Under the pieces are notes generated by a model. The model ran no database searches. It was not told the origin of the DNA and saw only the letters and a program-made list of their open reading frames with translations. A program made the position numbers and the translations under genes. DNA of 64,000 nucleotides, from assembly GCF_000212815.1 (NCBI RefSeq), contig NZ_GL890985.1, forward strand, positions 1,234,550-1,298,549, read 5' to 3'. Positions 54,910-62,639 of the stretch are shown in pieces. The stretch is from Streptococcus sanguinis SK49 (GTDB taxonomy: Bacteria > Bacillota > Bacilli > Lactobacillales > Streptococcaceae). Each line of letters starts with the position of its first letter. Within the stretch, counting starts at the first letter, position 1.

Positions 54910-54969
54910 GGTTGGTCGCAGATAGCGGCAACCGTAGTAACTTGAGATACGTTTCGTATCCAAGTTACT
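54910..54969. repeat. Two adjacent hairpins in the pdhB-pdhC gap
   Basis: GGTTG..CAACC (54910-54933, with CGC/GCG inside) is followed by AGTAACTTG-A-GATAC..GTATC-CAAGTTACT (54936-54969), a 14-bp stem with one bulge. They lie directly before the three tandem elements. Confidence 0.65.
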
Positions 54970-54975
54970 GTAGAG

Positions 54976-55080
54976 TTGAACATGGGCTAAAGTCTGTGTG
55001 AAAAAGATAAACTTTTCTAGAAACGAAAATTTCTTCGTTAAGTTTTCTATTTTCGCTATGATTTTTAACGCCTTAGTATC
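54976..55080 (+). repeat. Structured element, copy A
   Basis: Left end TTGAACATGGGCTAAA, central AAAAAGATAAACTT..AAGTTTTCTATTTTC around a small AACG/CGTT hairpin, right end ACGCCTTAGTATC. The GATA-to-TAGTATC distance is 68 nt. Confidence 0.7.
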
Positions 55081-55086
55081 ATGTAA

Positions 55087-55190
55087 TTGAATTCGGACGG
55101 AGGACTGCGAAAAAAAGATAGATTTCCTTGTGTTCATCGAACACAGCATCAATCTCCTATTTTTTCATTGCCCTCTGCGCCCTTAGTATC
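55087..55190 (+). repeat. Structured element, copy B
   Basis: Left end TTGAATTCGGACGGAGG, central GATAGATTTCC..AATCTCCTATTTTTTC around GTGTTC-ATC-GAACAC, right end CGCCCTTAGTATC. In this copy the helix that is TAAA/TTTA elsewhere is GAGG/CCTC. Confidence 0.75.
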
Positions 55191-55196
55191 TTATAT

Positions 55197-55299
55197 TCGA
55201 ACTCGGGCTAAAAGCTCGGAAAAAAGATAAATCTCCTTGGCTTCATCGAAGCCTGCGTCGATTTCCTATTTTTCAGTCGCTTTTTACGCCCTTAGTATC
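55197..55299 (+). repeat. Structured element, copy C
   Basis: Left end TCGAACTCGGGCTAAAA, central GATAAATCTCC..GATTTCCTATTTTTC around GGCTTC-ATC-GAAGCC, right end TTTTTACGCCCTTAGTATC. It ends 21 bp before the E2 start codon. Confidence 0.75.
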
Positions 55300-55320
55300 A
55301 TAATTAGAATTGGAGAGGTC

Positions 55321-56364
55321 ATGGCTGATGATAAGCTAAGAGCGACTCCTGCAGCTAGAAAGTTAGCGGATGATTTGGGAATCAACCTCTATGATGTTTC
55401 TGGCTCGGGCGCAAACGGTCGTGTCCACAAAGAAGACGTGGAAACTTATAAAGATATAAATGTGGTGCGCATTTCACCACTGGCAAAACGAATTGCCCAA
55501 GAACACAATATTGCTTGGCAAGAGATTCAAGGAACTGGCCATCGTGGCAAGATTATGAAGAAAGATGTTCTTGCCTTCTTGCCTGAGAATGTTGAGAGCG
55601 ATACAATCAAATCTCCTGCTCAAATTGAAAAAGTGGAAGAAGTGCCTGATAATGTCACTCCTTACGGTGAAATTGAGTGTATTCCAATGACGCCAATGCG
55701 GAAGGTCATTGCTCAGCGAATGGTAGAATCTTACCTGACGGCGCCGACATTCACCCTCAACTATGATGTTGATATGACTGAAATGCTGGCCTTGCGTAAA
55801 AAAGTGCTGGATCCAATCATGGAAGTAACTGGCAAGAAAGTAACTGTCACAGACCTGCTTTCGCTAGCTGTTGTGAAGACATTGATGAAGCATCCTTACC
55901 TCAACTCAACTTTGACAGAGGACGGCAAGACCATTATCACACACAACTATGTCAACCTTTCAATGGCAGTCGGTATGGATAATGGCCTGATGACACCAGT
56001 TGTCTACAATGCAGAAAAAATGAGCCTATCAGAGCTTGTGGTAGCCTTTAAAGATGTAATCGGACGTACCTTGGAAGGCAAATTAGCTCCAAGCGAGCTG
56101 CAAAATTCAACCTTCACAATCAGTAACTTAGGTATGTTTGGCGTTCAGTCTTTTGGGCCAATCATCAATCAGCCAAACTCTGCTATCTTGGGTGTGAGCT
56201 CAACGGTAGAGAAACCTGTCGTTGTTAATGGCGAAATTGTTATCCGTCCAATTATGAGTCTTGGCTTGACCATTGACCACCGTGTAGTTGACGGAATGGC
56301 TGGAGCTAAGTTTATGAAGGACTTGAAGGCTTTGATTGAAGATCCAATTTCAATGTTGGTATAA
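55321..56364 (+). CDS. pdhC: Pyruvate dehydrogenase E2 (dihydrolipoamide acetyltransferase) lacking a lipoyl domain
   Basis: A 347-aa acetyltransferase core of the complex. Instead of a lipoyl domain the N-terminus carries two peripheral subunit-binding domains (RATPAARKLADDLGINLYDV and RISPLAKRIAQEHNIAWQEI, each ending GRVHKEDV or GKIMKKDV), then the catalytic domain with TPMRKVIAQRM and the HxxxDG motif DHRVVDG. The start MADDKLRATP matches pneumococcal homologues and has ggagagg before it; the in-frame upstream extension from 55237 is the repeat element and is not credible as protein. Confidence 0.94.
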   Translation: MADDKLRATPAARKLADDLGINLYDVSGSGANGRVHKEDVETYKDINVVRISPLAKRIAQEHNIAWQEIQGTGHRGKIMKKDVLAFLPENVESDTIKSPAQIEKVEEVPDNVTPYGEIECIPMTPMRKVIAQRMVESYLTAPTFTLNYDVDMTEMLALRKKVLDPIMEVTGKKVTVTDLLSLAVVKTLMKHPYLNSTLTEDGKTIITHNYVNLSMAVGMDNGLMTPVVYNAEKMSLSELVVAFKDVIGRTLEGKLAPSELQNSTFTISNLGMFGVQSFGPIINQPNSAILGVSSTVEKPVVVNGEIVIRPIMSLGLTIDHRVVDGMAGAKFMKDLKALIEDPISMLV

Positions 56365-56437
56365 GATTTTCTTTGCGATTCTCAAAAGCAAAGAAACGTT
56401 CAGCAAATGAAAAATTAAATTAGAAAAGGAAAGAAAA

Positions 56438-58144
56438 ATGGCTTTAGAAGTAATTATGCCAAAAGCCGGCGTGGATATGACCGAAGGGCAGATTGTCCAA
56501 TGGAATAAAAAAGTCGGCGAATTTGTCAAAGAAGGGGAAATCCTTCTGGAAATTATGACTGACAAGGTCAGTATGGAATTGGAAGCCGAAGAAGACGGCT
56601 ACCTGATTGCCATCCTCAAAGGTGACGGAGAAACTGTTCCAGTAACGGAAGTCATCGGTTACTTGGGAGAAGAAGGGGAAAATATCCCAACTGCTGGCGG
56701 TTCTGCACCTGCGGAAGTACCAGCTCCTACAGCGGCGGCAGCAAGCACAGATGATGATAAGAGTGATGATGCTTACGATATCGTTGTTATCGGAGGCGGT
56801 CCTGCTGGTTATGTGGCAGCTATCAAAGCAGCTCAGCTGGGTGGCAAGATTGCCTTGGTTGAGAAGTCTGAGCTAGGCGGAACCTGCTTGAATCGTGGCT
56901 GTATTCCTACCAAGACTTACCTGCACAATGCGGAAATCATTGAAAGCCTTGGTCACGCTGCTAATCGCGGTATCATCATTGAAAATCCAAGCTTCTCAGT
57001 GGACATGGACAAGGTTCTGGAAACAAAAAATAAGGTTGTTAATACGCTTGTTGGCGGTGTTGCTGGCCTTCTTCGCAGCTATGGCGTAGATGTTCATAAG
57101 GGAATTGGTACCATTACTAAAGACAAGAATGTTCTTGTAAACGGTAGCGAGCTGCTAGAAACAAAGAAGATTATCTTGGCTGGTGGTTCAAAAGTCAGCA
57201 AGATCAACGTTCCAGGTATGGAATCTCCACTAGTGATGACAAGCGATGATATTCTGGAAATGAACGAAGTGCCAGAAAATTTGGTAATTATCGGTGGTGG
57301 TGTTGTCGGTATTGAGCTTGGACAAGCCTTCATGACATTTGGCTCAAAAGTCACCGTTATCGAAATGATGGACCGTATCGTCCCAGCTATGGATGCGGAA
57401 GTTTCTAAAAACCTTCGCCTCATTCTGGAGCGCAAGGGCATGACAATTCTAACTGAAACTAAGTTGGAAGAAATCATCGAAGAAAACGGAAAACTCCGTA
57501 TCAAGGTTGAAGGAAAAGAAGATATTCTAGCAGATAAGGCCCTGCTTTCTATCGGACGCGTGCCAGACCTAGAAGGTATCGGTGAGGTTGAATTCGAACT
57601 GGATCGCGGCCGTATCAAAGTCAATGAGTACATGGAAACTTCTGTTCCAGGTATTTACGCACCAGGTGATATCAATGGTACTAAGATGCTGGCTCATGCT
57701 GCCTTCCGTATGGGTGAAGTTGCTGCTGAAAATGCTCTGAAAGGTAACCATCATGTTGCTAAACTCAACCTGACACCTGCAGCTATCTACACCCTGCCAG
57801 AAGTAGCAGCAGTTGGTTTGACAGAAGAGCAAGCTCGTGAGAAATACGATGTAGCGATTGGTAAGTTCAACTTCGCTGCTAACGGCCGCGCCATTGCTTC
57901 AGATGCAGCTCAAGGTTTCGTTAAAGTCATTGCTGACAAGAAGTATGGTGAAGTGCTCGGTGTTCATATCATCGGTCCTGCGGCGGCAGAATTGATTAAC
58001 GAAGCATCAACCATCATCGAAATGGAAATCACCGTAGAAGAAATGCTTAAGACTATTCACGGTCACCCAACCTTCTCAGAAGTCATGTACGAAGCGTTTG
58101 CTGACGTACTGGGGTTGGCAGTTCACTCACCTAAGAAAAAATAA
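56438..58144 (+). CDS. pdhD: Dihydrolipoamide dehydrogenase (E3) with an N-terminal lipoyl domain
   Basis: A 568-aa flavoprotein. Residues 1-80 form a lipoyl domain with the attachment Lys43 in MTDKVSMELEAEEDG, followed by an Ala/Pro-rich linker (about 88-112) and the FAD motif VVIGGGPAGYVAA. The redox-active disulfide is Cys150-Cys155 (GGTCLNRGCIPTKT), and the interface His-Glu pair (HGHPTFSE) is near the C-terminus. It reoxidises dihydrolipoamide and passes electrons to NAD. Here the only lipoyl domain of the complex is on this protein. Confidence 0.95.
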   Translation: MALEVIMPKAGVDMTEGQIVQWNKKVGEFVKEGEILLEIMTDKVSMELEAEEDGYLIAILKGDGETVPVTEVIGYLGEEGENIPTAGGSAPAEVPAPTAAAASTDDDKSDDAYDIVVIGGGPAGYVAAIKAAQLGGKIALVEKSELGGTCLNRGCIPTKTYLHNAEIIESLGHAANRGIIIENPSFSVDMDKVLETKNKVVNTLVGGVAGLLRSYGVDVHKGIGTITKDKNVLVNGSELLETKKIILAGGSKVSKINVPGMESPLVMTSDDILEMNEVPENLVIIGGGVVGIELGQAFMTFGSKVTVIEMMDRIVPAMDAEVSKNLRLILERKGMTILTETKLEEIIEENGKLRIKVEGKEDILADKALLSIGRVPDLEGIGEVEFELDRGRIKVNEYMETSVPGIYAPGDINGTKMLAHAAFRMGEVAAENALKGNHHVAKLNLTPAAIYTLPEVAAVGLTEEQAREKYDVAIGKFNFAANGRAIASDAAQGFVKVIADKKYGEVLGVHIIGPAAAELINEASTIIEMEITVEEMLKTIHGHPTFSEVMYEAFADVLGLAVHSPKKK

Positions 58145-58159
58145 TTTAAAAGATAGATT

Positions 58160-58188
58160 AGACTGGGCATAAATCACTGTTCCAGTCT
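58160..58188. repeat. Intergenic hairpin between pdhD and lplA
   Basis: AGACTGG and CCAGTCT flank GCATAAATCACTGTT; outer GATA/TATC can extend the stem. No T-run. Similar dyads are common between streptococcal genes. Confidence 0.5.
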
Positions 58189-58210
58189 CTATCGTATAAA
58201 GAGGTAGCTT

Positions 58211-59200
58211 ATGAAATACATTGTTAACTACTCAAATGACACAGCTTTTAATATTGCTTTGGAAGAATATGCTTTCAAACACCTCTTAGATGAGGATGAA
58301 ATTTTCTTGCTCTGGATTAACAAACCTTCTATCATCGTGGGACGCCACCAAAACACTATCGAAGAAATCAACCGTGATTATGTTCGTGAGCATGGCATTG
58401 AAGTCGTACGTCGTATCAGTGGTGGAGGAGCTGTTTATCATGATCTAAACAACCTTAACTACACCATTATCTCCAAGGAAAGCGAAGATCGTGCTTTTGA
58501 CTTCAAGAGTTTTTCTACGCCAGTTATCAACACCTTGGCAGAGCTTGGAGTAAAGGCTGAATTCACTGGCCGTAACGACCTAGAGATTGATGGCAAGAAG
58601 TTCTGTGGCAATGCGCAGGCCTATATCAACGGTCGTATCATGCACCACGGCTGCCTACTCTTTGATGTTGATTTGTCTGTCTTGGCCAATGCGCTTAAGG
58701 TTTCTAAAGACAAGTTCGAATCAAAAGGAGTTAAATCCGTCCGTGCACGCGTGACAAATATTGTCAATGAATTGCCAGAAAAGATTACTGTCGAAGAATT
58801 CCGCGACCTGCTTCTGGACTATATGAAGAAAGAATATCCAGAAATGACAGAATATGTCTTCTCTGAGAAAGAACTGGAAGAAATCAAGCAAATCAGAGAT
58901 AGCAAGTTTGGAACTTGGGACTGGAACTACGGTAAATCACCTGAATACAACGTGCGCCGTGGTACCAAGTTTACCAGTGGTAAGGTAGAAATCTTTGCCA
59001 ATGTTGTTGAATCTAAGATTCAGGATATTAAGATCTATGGAGACTTCTTTGGTATTGAAGATGTAGCAGCAGTAGAAGATGTACTTCGCGGTGTTAAATA
59101 CGAACGTGAAGATGTCCTGAAAGCTCTTGAAAGGATTGATATTAGCCGTTACTTTGCTGGGATAAGCAGAGAAGAGATTGCCGAAGCTATCGTCGGTTAA
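58211..59200 (+). CDS. lplA: Lipoate--protein ligase A
   Basis: A 329-aa enzyme that activates free lipoate with ATP and attaches it to lipoyl domains, needed by organisms that scavenge lipoate. The RRISGGGAVYHDLNNLNYTII block holds the lipoyl-AMP site, and the C-terminal extension from about residue 250 is the accessory domain. Its position as the last gene of the pdh unit fits modification of the PdhD lipoyl domain. A separate SD (aaagagg) is present. Confidence 0.95.
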   Translation: MKYIVNYSNDTAFNIALEEYAFKHLLDEDEIFLLWINKPSIIVGRHQNTIEEINRDYVREHGIEVVRRISGGGAVYHDLNNLNYTIISKESEDRAFDFKSFSTPVINTLAELGVKAEFTGRNDLEIDGKKFCGNAQAYINGRIMHHGCLLFDVDLSVLANALKVSKDKFESKGVKSVRARVTNIVNELPEKITVEEFRDLLLDYMKKEYPEMTEYVFSEKELEEIKQIRDSKFGTWDWNYGKSPEYNVRRGTKFTSGKVEIFANVVESKIQDIKIYGDFFGIEDVAAVEDVLRGVKYEREDVLKALERIDISRYFAGISREEIAEAIVG

Positions 59201-59214
59201 AATATGATATAAAG

Positions 59215-59245
59215 AAAACCAAGCTCTCGAAGAGTTTGGTTTTTC
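59215..59245 (+). terminator. lplA terminator
   Basis: AAAACCAAGCTCT and AGAGTTTGGTTTTT around a 3-base loop, followed by C and ATG. Confidence 0.85.
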
Positions 59246-59365
59246 ATGTAAACAGTATATTTCAAATCAGCAACATTCTTACGTTTCCTTAACCAGCTAG
59301 TTTTCTCTAGGCTTTATCTACTAGATATGATAAAATGATAGGGAATCAGAGAAAGAGGTGTCTTG

Positions 59366-60004
59366 ATGCAGAAAGTCCCAGTAGAAAGCCTTGGTCTGTT
59401 TGAGCAGTTGGATCGCACAGTTGTAGCTTTTCTGAAGAAAAAACCATCTCCTAATCCAGACAACTTTTATGTTAGCATATCTGAAGAAGATTATGAGAAA
59501 AAGAAAGAAGAATTTGAAAAATCAGGCTATCAAGCTGTGAAATTACCGCTTGGCATGGCGTTAGATAATGTCATTCAGCAACCTTCTTTTCAAAACCTAG
59601 TCATTGGCGGGCTCTACATGGTAGATATCTTCGTTCCCAAGGAAGACCTGATGTCCTTGAAGGATCTTGTAGACAGCTTTTGCATTATGTTTGCAGCAGC
59701 TAATAATCGAATAGAAAATATCAAAGCTTACGATCTGATGAAGAGTAAGACAGTTTATTTTATAGGAAAACTCTTTACGGATAATCCTCAGCCGGGTGAT
59801 GAAATTAGCTTTGAAGGGCTGAATAGAGAGACAGCAGAATGCTCCTACGAAGCGGTCAAATGCTTCCTAACTAGAGAAAGTGCTGAAAAGTACAACACCA
59901 AAAATCGACCAGTCACAGCAGCGAATCTGGAGCATCTCAAGCACTTCTGGGGAAAACCGCTGATTGTTGAACCCCATCGTAACTATTGGATTGAATTTTT
60001 ATAA
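59366..60004 (+). CDS. Hypothetical protein
   Basis: A 212-aa soluble protein without recognised family. It is rich in charged residues, has no signal or membrane segment, and ends HFWGKPLIVEPHRNYWIEFL. A segment EDYEKKKEEFEKSGYQAVKLP could be a short helix-strand unit. agaggt precedes the ATG; TTG just before it is less likely. It is a single gene between two terminators, close to the terminus region. Confidence 0.6.
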   Translation: MQKVPVESLGLFEQLDRTVVAFLKKKPSPNPDNFYVSISEEDYEKKKEEFEKSGYQAVKLPLGMALDNVIQQPSFQNLVIGGLYMVDIFVPKEDLMSLKDLVDSFCIMFAAANNRIENIKAYDLMKSKTVYFIGKLFTDNPQPGDEISFEGLNRETAECSYEAVKCFLTRESAEKYNTKNRPVTAANLEHLKHFWGKPLIVEPHRNYWIEFL

Positions 60005-60005
60005 G

Positions 60006-60044
60006 AAAAAGAGCGAAGTATCTAAACTAGATTTTCGCTCTTTT
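60006..60044. terminator. Bidirectional terminator between the hypothetical gene and xerS
   Basis: AAAAAGAGCGAA and TTCGCTCTTTT flank a 16-base loop. Confidence 0.85.
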
Positions 60045-60084
60045 GTTGTTTTTCTTATTTTTGCATATTTTAAATTATGTAATG

Positions 60085-61155
60085 TTACAATTTGTCCAAA
60101 GCATTCTTTTGCTCGTCATTGACAATATGGGTGTAGAGGTCCGTTACCTGAGTGCTAGCATGCCCTAGCTGATGACTGACGAGAACTTGAGATTTGGTCG
60201 CATCGTATAAACGTGTAGCAAGCGTGTGGCGGAGTTTGTGAGGAGTCACTCGCACCTTGAAGTCCTCGGAATACTTGGCCACCATTTTTTCGACACTGGA
60301 AGCATCGATTCGATTAGGACTGCCACGGTATTCAGTCAAAAAGAAGGCTGTATCTGTCTTTTCGGCCTTGTATCGCTTACTCCGAATGTTTAGATACTCT
60401 TCTAAATAGGGCTTAGCAAAAGCAGCAACATTGACAGAGTCTCTTTTTCCACCTTTCCTTGTCACTTCAATGACCATCATTTTGAGATTGATGTCTTTCA
60501 GGTCCAGATTAACAGCTTCAGACAGACGAACACCAGAGGCTAGCAGCAAGGCAATGATGGCTAAATCTCGTTCCTTGTTCTTGTTAAAAGAGGATAGGGC
60601 ACGGTTAGAGAGCTTCTTGGGGTACTCCCTATCAATATACAGGAGAAATTCTTCTGTCTCATCTCCTAAAAAGAGCTTCTGCTTAATATTCTCTGCACGA
60701 GCAGCCAGAGTTTCCTTTTTCTTCTTAGTAGATACCTTTTTCATCACATTTCGATAGAAGTAGGGCTCACCCTGCTCGTTTTCAACTTCCTCAGTCAAAT
60801 ATTTGTAGAGGCTGGACAAAGCCGAAAGAGTTCGGTTGATGGTTGTCTGGGAAACACCGTTTTGTGTCGTGTTGGCATTGAGAAGCGGCCGCTCTCGCAG
60901 ATAAAGAATGAAGGCCTCCATGTCTTTCTTGGTCATGTTTTCCAAGACCGAGAGAGGAATCTCAGCAATATGAGAGGCATCCGTGATACCAGATTCTAGC
61001 ACCCAATTAAAAAATCGATCATATTCTTTGAGATATTCGTATAAGGTTGTAAAACTATAAGGCACTGCCAGTTTTGATTGGTAATATTCCAGAATGTACC
61101 AGGGCATAGTGGCCTTAAGTTTATCAATTCTTTCTAATAACAGTTCACGTCTCAT
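60085..61155 (-). CDS. xerS: Tyrosine recombinase XerS
   Basis: A 356-aa single-chain chromosome-dimer resolvase of streptococci and lactococci that replaces XerC/XerD. The catalytic residues are Arg in [14 protein letters not shown], His-x-x-Arg in [13 protein letters not shown], the second His in [11 protein letters not shown] and the nucleophile Tyr in [10 protein letters not shown]. Start set to the second ATG because ggag is 8 bases upstream; this gives the family's standard length. It sits next to its 31-bp target site, which is normal for difSL/XerS. Confidence 0.96.
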   Translation of the reverse strand: MRRELLLERIDKLKATMPWYILEYYQSKLAVPYSFTTLYEYLKEYDRFFNWVLESGITDASHIAEIPLSVLENMTKKDMEAFILYLRERPLLNANTTQNGVSQTTINRTLSALSSLYKYLTEEVENEQGEPYFYRNVMKKVSTKKKKETLAARAENIKQKLFLGDETEEFLLYIDREYPKKLSNRALSSFNKNKERDLAIIALLLASGVRLSEAVNLDLKDINLKMMVIEVTRKGGKRDSVNVAAFAKPYLEEYLNIRSKRYKAEKTDTAFFLTEYRGSPNRIDASSVEKMVAKYSEDFKVRVTPHKLRHTLATRLYDATKSQVLVSHQLGHASTQVTDLYTHIVNDEQKNALDKL

Positions 61156-61206
61156 CATATTTCTCCGTTTTTTCTATAATAGTAGTATAGCATATCTAGA
61201 TATATT

Positions 61207-61237
61207 TTTCAAGAAAATTATAGTTTTTCGGAAAGAT
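61207..61237 (-). other. difSL chromosome-dimer resolution site
   Basis: The 31-bp minus-strand sequence starts ATCTTTCCGAAAAACT and ends ATAATTTTCTTGAAA, as in the difSL consensus I recall for streptococci, with asymmetric XerS half-arms. It lies 52 bp upstream of xerS. It marks the replication terminus and is also an entry point for integrating elements. Confidence 0.92.
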
Positions 61238-61282
61238 GATAGAGGGAAGTAAGCAAGCTAACTTTACTACAAAATAGATAAT

Positions 61283-61324
61283 AAAAACAAGACAAAATTG
61301 AGAAATTGAACTCTGTCTTGTTTT
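61283..61324 (-). terminator. Terminator of the mepB gene
   Basis: AAAACAAGACA and TGTCTTGTTTT form an 11-bp stem with a T-run on the minus strand. Confidence 0.75.
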
Positions 61325-61341
61325 ACCTGAAACTTATTCTT

Positions 61342-61800
61342 CTAATTCGATTTTTTGAAAATAATCCAGTTGCCATTTTTGTGTTGTCTGAGTTGCCATT
61401 TTTGTGTTGTCTGAGCTGTTTTATTTAAATTTGTGCACCAGGACGGATAAAACCGCATAGCCATTTTTCCTTTGCAATCCTTTGTAGAAAGAATTTTTTT
61501 ACTAATAGCCACCTCTTTGGGAATGATAAATATACCGCAATGACGGTCGTCGATAACGACAATTACCAGTTCATCACCTAAGTCTTTATCAGTATATGGA
61601 ATGTTCTTATTGTCTTGGTCTTTTTTCCAAAAGACTGTAAAGTAGCCTTCTTTTTTAGGTGTCTTCTTTGCCAAACGGCATCTTTTATATTCTTGATCAT
61701 CCTTTGGCTTAATCAAAATGCTTTCATAGTCTTCATTCCATTTTTCATTTATCAGATCAAAGTCACCATAATACCTATGAAGAATGTCTGTCATTTTCAT
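61342..61800 (-). CDS. MepB family protein with a frameshifted C-terminus
   Basis: A 152-aa protein of the MepB family, whose name comes from the staphylococcal mepRAB locus and whose function is unknown. The RCRLAKKTPKKEGYFTVFWKKD segment, the GIFIIPKEVAISKK part and KGKMAMRFYPSW are typical. The end is abnormal: after TTQKWQL it reads RQHKNGNWIIFKKSN. A 23-bp direct duplication in the gene shifted the frame; with one copy the protein would continue QLDYFQKIELEE and stop at 61334-61336, in keeping with the family. It may still be folded, because only the last residues change. Confidence 0.85.
   Translation of the reverse strand: MKMTDILHRYYGDFDLINEKWNEDYESILIKPKDDQEYKRCRLAKKTPKKEGYFTVFWKKDQDNKNIPYTDKDLGDELVIVVIDDRHCGIFIIPKEVAISKKILSTKDCKGKMAMRFYPSWCTNLNKTAQTTQKWQLRQHKNGNWIIFKKSN
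61369..61414. repeat. 23-bp tandem duplication inside mepB
   Basis: GTTGCCATTTTTGTGTTGTCTGA-type sequence is repeated exactly twice without spacing (61369-61391 and 61392-61414). As 23 is not a multiple of three it changes the reading frame. Confidence 0.95.
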
Positions 61801-61853
61801 TGTTTTATCGTCTTTCTAATTTTTTACCAAAATTAAATTATGTAAGATAATTA

Positions 61854-62639
61854 CTAGAATAGAAACTCTTTAATCAAAACAACTACCTGCTCATTTTGCG
61901 GCAAGGAAGAATGGTGAGCATCCTTTCCTACAATGACTACCTCTCTGTGTGAAGCAATCTTTCTTTTGTAAATCAAGCTTCCGGCCTCTACACTGCTTTT
62001 ATGGACAATTCCATCACCATCTCGGAAAAAGATTCCCAAAATCGACAAATGCTGCAACTTCTTAGGTAGATTTTCTTGGTTAGATATAAAGTCATCTAGC
62101 ATCGCAACTCGATGATTGATGTTTTTCTTATTCAGATTATAAGGACTACCAATAGTCAGGAGCTTTTCCATCTCTAAACCAGAATGGTTTGCTAGGTATT
62201 GCTGCAGGAATACTGTATAAATTAGACCGCCGTTAGAATGCCCCAGCGCCTTAAAGCTGTTAAAAGAATACTTCTCTCTTAAAACTGTTAAAGCAGTGTC
62301 AAACATGGCCGCTTGTTTCTTGATATTTTCATAACCATCGCGATTATTTTGAAAGCCAACCACAAAAATGGGATTTCTATCCTTCCGCTTCAAATGCCCT
62401 CGATAAGTCATATGTCCGTCATTCCAGACTTTAATACGGACTAGGCTATGACGCGAATGCTGATTGCGGTTGAGTTTTTTAACCATTAGATTAAAACGAT
62501 TCTCTGTCGCCGAACTACCTGGAATCATGATAATAGGCTCAATTGATTGTTTGCTGGCAGGCAGATGTTTGATTGATCGCGCAACTAAATTATTAATCAG
62601 AGTATTAATTTTTAGAAATAAAGCTGTAAAGTAATTCAT
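61854..62639 (-). CDS. DUF915 alpha/beta hydrolase
   Basis: A 261-aa hydrolase with an N-terminal hydrophobic segment (about 3-20), the oxyanion region IIMIPGSSATENRF, the nucleophile elbow ALGHSNGGLIYTVF (GHSNGG) and a C-terminal His in VGKDAHHSSLPQN. DUF915 hydrolases are common in Lactobacillales and their substrates are unknown. It overlaps the membrane protein upstream by ATGA, so they form one leftward unit. Confidence 0.88.
   Translation of the reverse strand: MNYFTALFLKINTLINNLVARSIKHLPASKQSIEPIIMIPGSSATENRFNLMVKKLNRNQHSRHSLVRIKVWNDGHMTYRGHLKRKDRNPIFVVGFQNNRDGYENIKKQAAMFDTALTVLREKYSFNSFKALGHSNGGLIYTVFLQQYLANHSGLEMEKLLTIGSPYNLNKKNINHRVAMLDDFISNQENLPKKLQHLSILGIFFRDGDGIVHKSSVEAGSLIYKRKIASHREVVIVGKDAHHSSLPQNEQVVVLIKEFLF

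Noticed and set aside
55237..55320. N-terminal extension of the E2 protein through the last structured element
   Set aside because: The translated element is a palindrome with no protein resemblance, and a proper SD and the conserved N-terminus lie at 55321.
60085..61155. Tyrosine recombinase as a sign of a prophage or integrative element
   Set aside because: Sequence, length and the adjacent 31-bp site identify it as housekeeping XerS; no phage or conjugation genes are present.
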